From assembly GCA_016297415.1 (NCBI GenBank), contig JAEDGQ010000096.1, forward strand, positions 1 through 6,809: a DNA stretch of 6,809 nucleotides, in the 5' to 3' direction. Source of the stretch: Treponema sp. Lineage in GTDB: Bacteria > Spirochaetota > Spirochaetia > Treponematales > Treponemataceae. A program made the translations under genes and the position numbers. Positions 4,288 through 6,809 of the stretch are shown here, piece by piece. Within the stretch, counting starts at the first letter, position 1, and every line of letters starts with the position of its first letter. Below the pieces are notes generated by a model. That model saw only the letters and a list, made by a program, of their open reading frames with translations. It was not told the DNA's origin and searched no databases.

Positions 4288-5694
4288 ATGAAGTATTTTT
4301 TTGAAACTTATGGCTGCGAAATGAATATTGCAGAATCTGCAGCAGTAGAGCAGCTTTTTTTAAGCCGCGGCTGGACTAAAGCAGAAGCCCCAGAAATTGC
4401 AAATATGGTAATCATTAATACCTGTTCAGTTCGTGGAACTGCAGAAAACCGTATTTTCGGTCGCCTTGGTTATTATGCCGGTGTTAAAAAAATCCGTCAC
4501 AAAGAACCAGGTGCAAAAACCCGTCTTGAAGAAATGCAGGGTGCCGTCAAATTTGTAGAAGAAAACGGTGTGGTTCCATTCTATGTAGTTTTAATGGGCT
4601 GTATGGCAGAGCGTCTCCTTGATACAGTTAAAAAGGACTTTCCTGTAATTGATTTTGCAGTCGGTACTTTTGGAAAATATAAGTTCGGCCAGATTATCGA
4701 AACAGTAGAAAAAGGTGGAAAAGCTTTTGATATTGAAGAAGAAGCCGAATATACATTCCCTAAGATTTCATACGAAGAAGAGGCTTTCTCAACTTTTGTA
4801 CCGATTATGCATGGCTGCAATAACTTCTGTACATACTGTATTGTTCCTTATGTTCGGGGCAGGGAAGTAAGCCGTCAGGCAGATCAGATTCTTGCAGAAA
4901 TAGACTTCCTTTCTGGTCGTGGAGTAAAAGAAATTACACTTCTTGGTCAGAATGTAAATGCATACCGTTGTAAAGATGCAGAAGCAGAAGGCGGAGAACT
5001 TAATTTTCCAAAACTTCTTAAAAAGATTTCAAATCATCTGGACAAAACAAATTCTTCAATCAAATGGATTCGTTTTGAATCTTCTAATCCAAACGACTTC
5101 AGCGATGAACTTATTGATGTGGTAAAAAATGATAAGCATGTTTGTCATGGATTCCATATTGCAGCCCAGCACGGAAACTCAGAAGTGCTTAAGCGCATGA
5201 ACCGCAAAAACACACGGGAAGAATTTATTGAACTTACAAAAAAACTTCGTGCAGCAATGCCGGATGTTCAGCTTGTAACAGACCTTATGGTTGGCTTTCC
5301 GGGAGAAACGGAAGAACAGTTTGAAGATATTCTTTCGTTCATGGAAGAAATCAAATTTGAAACTGCTTTTATGTATTACTACAATCCTCGGGAAGGAACT
5401 CCTGCTGCAAAGTGGCCTGATCAGATTGATCTGGCAGTAAAAAAAGAGCGTCTTCAGAAAGTAATAGACCTGCAGCTTAAACATACACACCAGGTTATGA
5501 CAAGCCGCATTGGACAGGAAATCCAGGTCCTTGCAGATATTGTCAGCCGTGACGACGAAACAGAGCTTCTTGGCAAAACAGAACAGAACGAAAGAGTGGC
5601 CTTTAAGGCAGACAAAAAACTTATTGGTACTTTTGTAAAAGTAAAACTTACAGCCTTAAACGGAAATACCTTTAAGGGAACTTTGATTCAGTAA
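4288..5694 (+). CDS. miaB: tRNA-2-methylthio-N6-isopentenyladenosine synthase (radical SAM)
   Basis: MiaB adds a methylthio group to N6-isopentenyladenosine at position 37 of tRNAs reading codons that begin with U. The protein has 468 residues. The N-terminal methylthiotransferase domain carries the auxiliary-cluster cysteines Cys10 (ETYGCEMN), Cys46 (INTCSVRGTAENR) and Cys105 (VLMGCMAER). The radical-SAM motif is Cys177-x3-Cys181-x2-Cys184 (MHGCNNFCTYCIVPYVRG), followed by ITLLGQNVNAY at 216-226. A TRAM RNA-binding domain fills about 405-467. Two details are unusual: about 50 residues separate Arg55 from Cys105, some 15-20 more than I expect, with an extra charged stretch near 68-95; and the common QSG in the central region reads QHG (AAQHGN, 292-297). 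All six cluster cysteines are intact, so the enzyme should be active. It is probably co-transcribed with the SPOR gene 19 bp downstream. Confidence 0.95.
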   Translation: MKYFFETYGCEMNIAESAAVEQLFLSRGWTKAEAPEIANMVIINTCSVRGTAENRIFGRLGYYAGVKKIRHKEPGAKTRLEEMQGAVKFVEENGVVPFYVVLMGCMAERLLDTVKKDFPVIDFAVGTFGKYKFGQIIETVEKGGKAFDIEEEAEYTFPKISYEEEAFSTFVPIMHGCNNFCTYCIVPYVRGREVSRQADQILAEIDFLSGRGVKEITLLGQNVNAYRCKDAEAEGGELNFPKLLKKISNHLDKTNSSIKWIRFESSNPNDFSDELIDVVKNDKHVCHGFHIAAQHGNSEVLKRMNRKNTREEFIELTKKLRAAMPDVQLVTDLMVGFPGETEEQFEDILSFMEEIKFETAFMYYYNPREGTPAAKWPDQIDLAVKKERLQKVIDLQLKHTHQVMTSRIGQEIQVLADIVSRDDETELLGKTEQNERVAFKADKKLIGTFVKVKLTALNGNTFKGTLIQ

Positions 5695-5701
5695 GGATTA
5701 A

Positions 5702-5708
5702 GGGGAGG
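5702..5708 (+). promoter_or_regulatory. Ribosome binding site of the SPOR-protein gene
   Basis: GGGGAGG lies five bases before the ATG at 5714, within the 19-bp gap after miaB. This is a strong site and contrasts with folE2 and miaB, which have none, as expected for an internal gene of an operon. Confidence 0.75.
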
Positions 5709-5713
5709 GCAGA

Positions 5714-6718
5714 ATGTCTTTAAAAATAACAGGAACAGCAGTTTTGTTAATGATGGCATCTTCATTGCTTTTTGCTGAAACTGCAAAAGGAGCAGCAGAA
5801 AAAGCTGCGGCAAAAGATAATCTTGAACAGTCTATAGCCTGGTTAAAACAGACAGTACCTGCTCTCGAAACAGCGGCAGACAGGCGTTCCGGCTATATTT
5901 TTCTTGGAAGCGTTCTGGAACAGTCTGGAAATTATACAGACGCCCTGAATGCTTATGTGCAGGCTGCAGCAATTGGGGCTGGTGATGCAGAAGGCATGCC
6001 AAAAAGATCCAGCGAACAGCTTGTAATTGATGCAGTACGCTGTGCTTTAAGCTGTGGTGACTGGTCTTCTGCCCAGAATTACTTAAACTCTCAAGTACGC
6101 AATTCTTCTGATCAGACAGTAATTTCTTATGTAAAGCTTTATGAACAGTGGATAGTACTTTGTCGTGCTGAAAAAACAGAAGACACAAAAGAAGCTGTTG
6201 CCATTCTTAAAACATACAGCAGTCTTGATTCAATGAAAACAATACGTCCTCAGCTTCTTCTTACCCTGTGGCATATTACAGGGGATAAATCTTATTCAGA
6301 TAACCTTAAAAAGAATTTTCCTGAATCACCGGAAGCAGCAATTGTAAAAGGTCAGATCCAGACATTACCGGCTCCTTTCTGGTATTTTGTTCCAAGAACT
6401 TCATCTGCTTCTCCAGATACAGCAGATGCGGCACCAATGGCAAAATCAGAAATGCCGGCAGTAACAGCTCCTGCACCGGCTTCAAAGAAAAGTTCTGAAA
6501 AAGTTATGAGACAGCAGCTGGGGCTTTTCAAGGATAAAGCAAATGCAGAAAACCTTGTTTCAAAATTAAAAGACAAGGGATTTGCCGCAAAAATTACAGA
6601 AGAAGTTCGTCCAAGCGGTACAACCTACTACATAGTTGCAGTAGACGAAACAAAAGAAAACAACATGGGTGACCGTCTCCGTAGTGCCGGATTTGAGTGT
6701 TATCCGATTTTTGAATAG
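5714..6718 (+). CDS. Secreted protein with helical (TPR-like) region and C-terminal SPOR domain
   Basis: The 334-residue protein has a signal peptide of about 21 residues (MSLKITGTAVLLMMASSLLF-A, cleavage probably after Ala21), then an Ala/Lys-rich stretch. Residues about 35-215 are helical and repeat-like: SGYIFLGSVLEQSGNYTDALNAYVQAA (59-85) reads as one good TPR, and NFPESPEAAIVKGQ (201-214) resembles the end of a TPR array. A Pro/Ala/Ser linker follows at about 226-262. The end (about 265-333) fits a SPOR domain: MRQQLGLFKDKANAENLVSKL, then FAAKI, then TTYYIVAV and a final AGFECYPIF strand. SPOR domains bind glycan strands stripped of stem peptides at sites of septal or wall remodelling, so a periplasmic cell-envelope role is likely. 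The SPOR call is by pattern; the partner is unknown. It follows miaB closely, which is probably an operon without functional link. Confidence 0.85.
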   Translation: MSLKITGTAVLLMMASSLLFAETAKGAAEKAAAKDNLEQSIAWLKQTVPALETAADRRSGYIFLGSVLEQSGNYTDALNAYVQAAAIGAGDAEGMPKRSSEQLVIDAVRCALSCGDWSSAQNYLNSQVRNSSDQTVISYVKLYEQWIVLCRAEKTEDTKEAVAILKTYSSLDSMKTIRPQLLLTLWHITGDKSYSDNLKKNFPESPEAAIVKGQIQTLPAPFWYFVPRTSSASPDTADAAPMAKSEMPAVTAPAPASKKSSEKVMRQQLGLFKDKANAENLVSKLKDKGFAAKITEEVRPSGTTYYIVAVDETKENNMGDRLRSAGFECYPIFE

Positions 6719-6757
6719 CTTGTTTGTTGCCTGGGGTTAACAGAAAGAAAAAAAAAT

Positions 6758-6770
6758 GGGGGCTGTCCAA
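6758..6770 (+). other. Transposon-end-like motif
   Basis: GGGGGCTGTCCAA, preceded by a run of nine A, resembles the GGG(G/A)CTGTC-type terminal repeats known from several insertion-sequence families. No transposase or matching second end is visible before the window stops, so this could be an IS end, a MITE end or coincidence. Confidence 0.3.
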
Positions 6771-6784
6771 TAAGTTTGCATTAC

Positions 6785-6809
6785 GGTGGTTGAGTTTATC
6801 GAAACCACC
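6785..6809. repeat. REP-like palindrome at the window edge
   Basis: GGTGGTT (6785-6791) pairs with AACCACC (6803-6809) around an 11-base centre containing GAG and TCGA. The GGTTGAG...TCGAAACC pattern resembles short palindromic repeats that recur in intergenic DNA of many bacteria. It may continue past the edge. It has no T run inside the window and cannot be called a terminator. Confidence 0.5.

Noticed and set aside
4098..4304. Open frame of 68 codons overlapping the folE2 end and element B
   Set aside because: It starts inside folE2 in another frame, runs through structured repeat DNA and overlaps the miaB start. There is no ribosome site or protein-like composition.
5179..6576. Long antisense frames within miaB and the SPOR gene
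   Set aside because: They are by-products of codon bias in well-supported genes on the plus strand, with no start signals or recognisable domains.

Overview
The window looks like a chromosomal segment of a host-associated spirochaete, most likely a gut, rumen or oral Treponema. This is inferred from its AT-rich coding style, a loosely organised lipoprotein next to an outer-membrane beta-barrel protein, FolE2-type folate synthesis, and intergenic regions full of palindromic repeats. No rRNA or other direct taxonomic marker is present, so the genus is an inference.

Left part (1-2002, minus strand): a probable two-gene operon encodes a small outer-membrane beta-barrel protein (2002-1397) and then, 17 bp later, a lipoprotein of unknown function with aromatic repeats (1379-246). 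The lipoprotein gene runs into a perfect 34-nt palindrome that includes its last codon and stop. Two terminator-like hairpins follow, and then the first 39 codons of rarA (118-1), which leaves the window. A strong sigma70-type promoter for the barrel gene lies back to back with the folD promoter in 2033-2147.

Middle part (2148-4287, plus strand): folD and folE2 are two folate-metabolism genes. FolE2 makes dihydroneopterin triphosphate from GTP at the start of the pathway, and FolD interconverts one-carbon forms of the finished cofactor. The 323 bp between them contain no credible gene. They hold a 101/100-bp tandem duplication that starts inside the folD 3' end and carries three hairpins per unit, followed by a 107-bp structured element (A). 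A second 107-bp element (B), a diverged relative of A in the opposite orientation, lies directly behind folE2, so folE2 sits between inverted structured elements.

Right part (4288-6809, plus strand): miaB (tRNA methylthiotransferase) is followed after 19 bp by a secreted protein with a helical-repeat region and a C-terminal SPOR domain. After it come about 90 bp with a transposon-end-like motif and a REP-like palindrome, cut by the window edge.

The genes themselves are ordinary. The most noteworthy material is intergenic: elements A and B conserve short blocks in sequence while several predicted stems change by compensated base pairs; the tandem repeat supplies the C terminus of FolD; and rarA, folE2 and miaB lack Shine-Dalgarno sequences but have -10-like motifs about 6-8 nt before the ATG, which suggests leaderless mRNAs.
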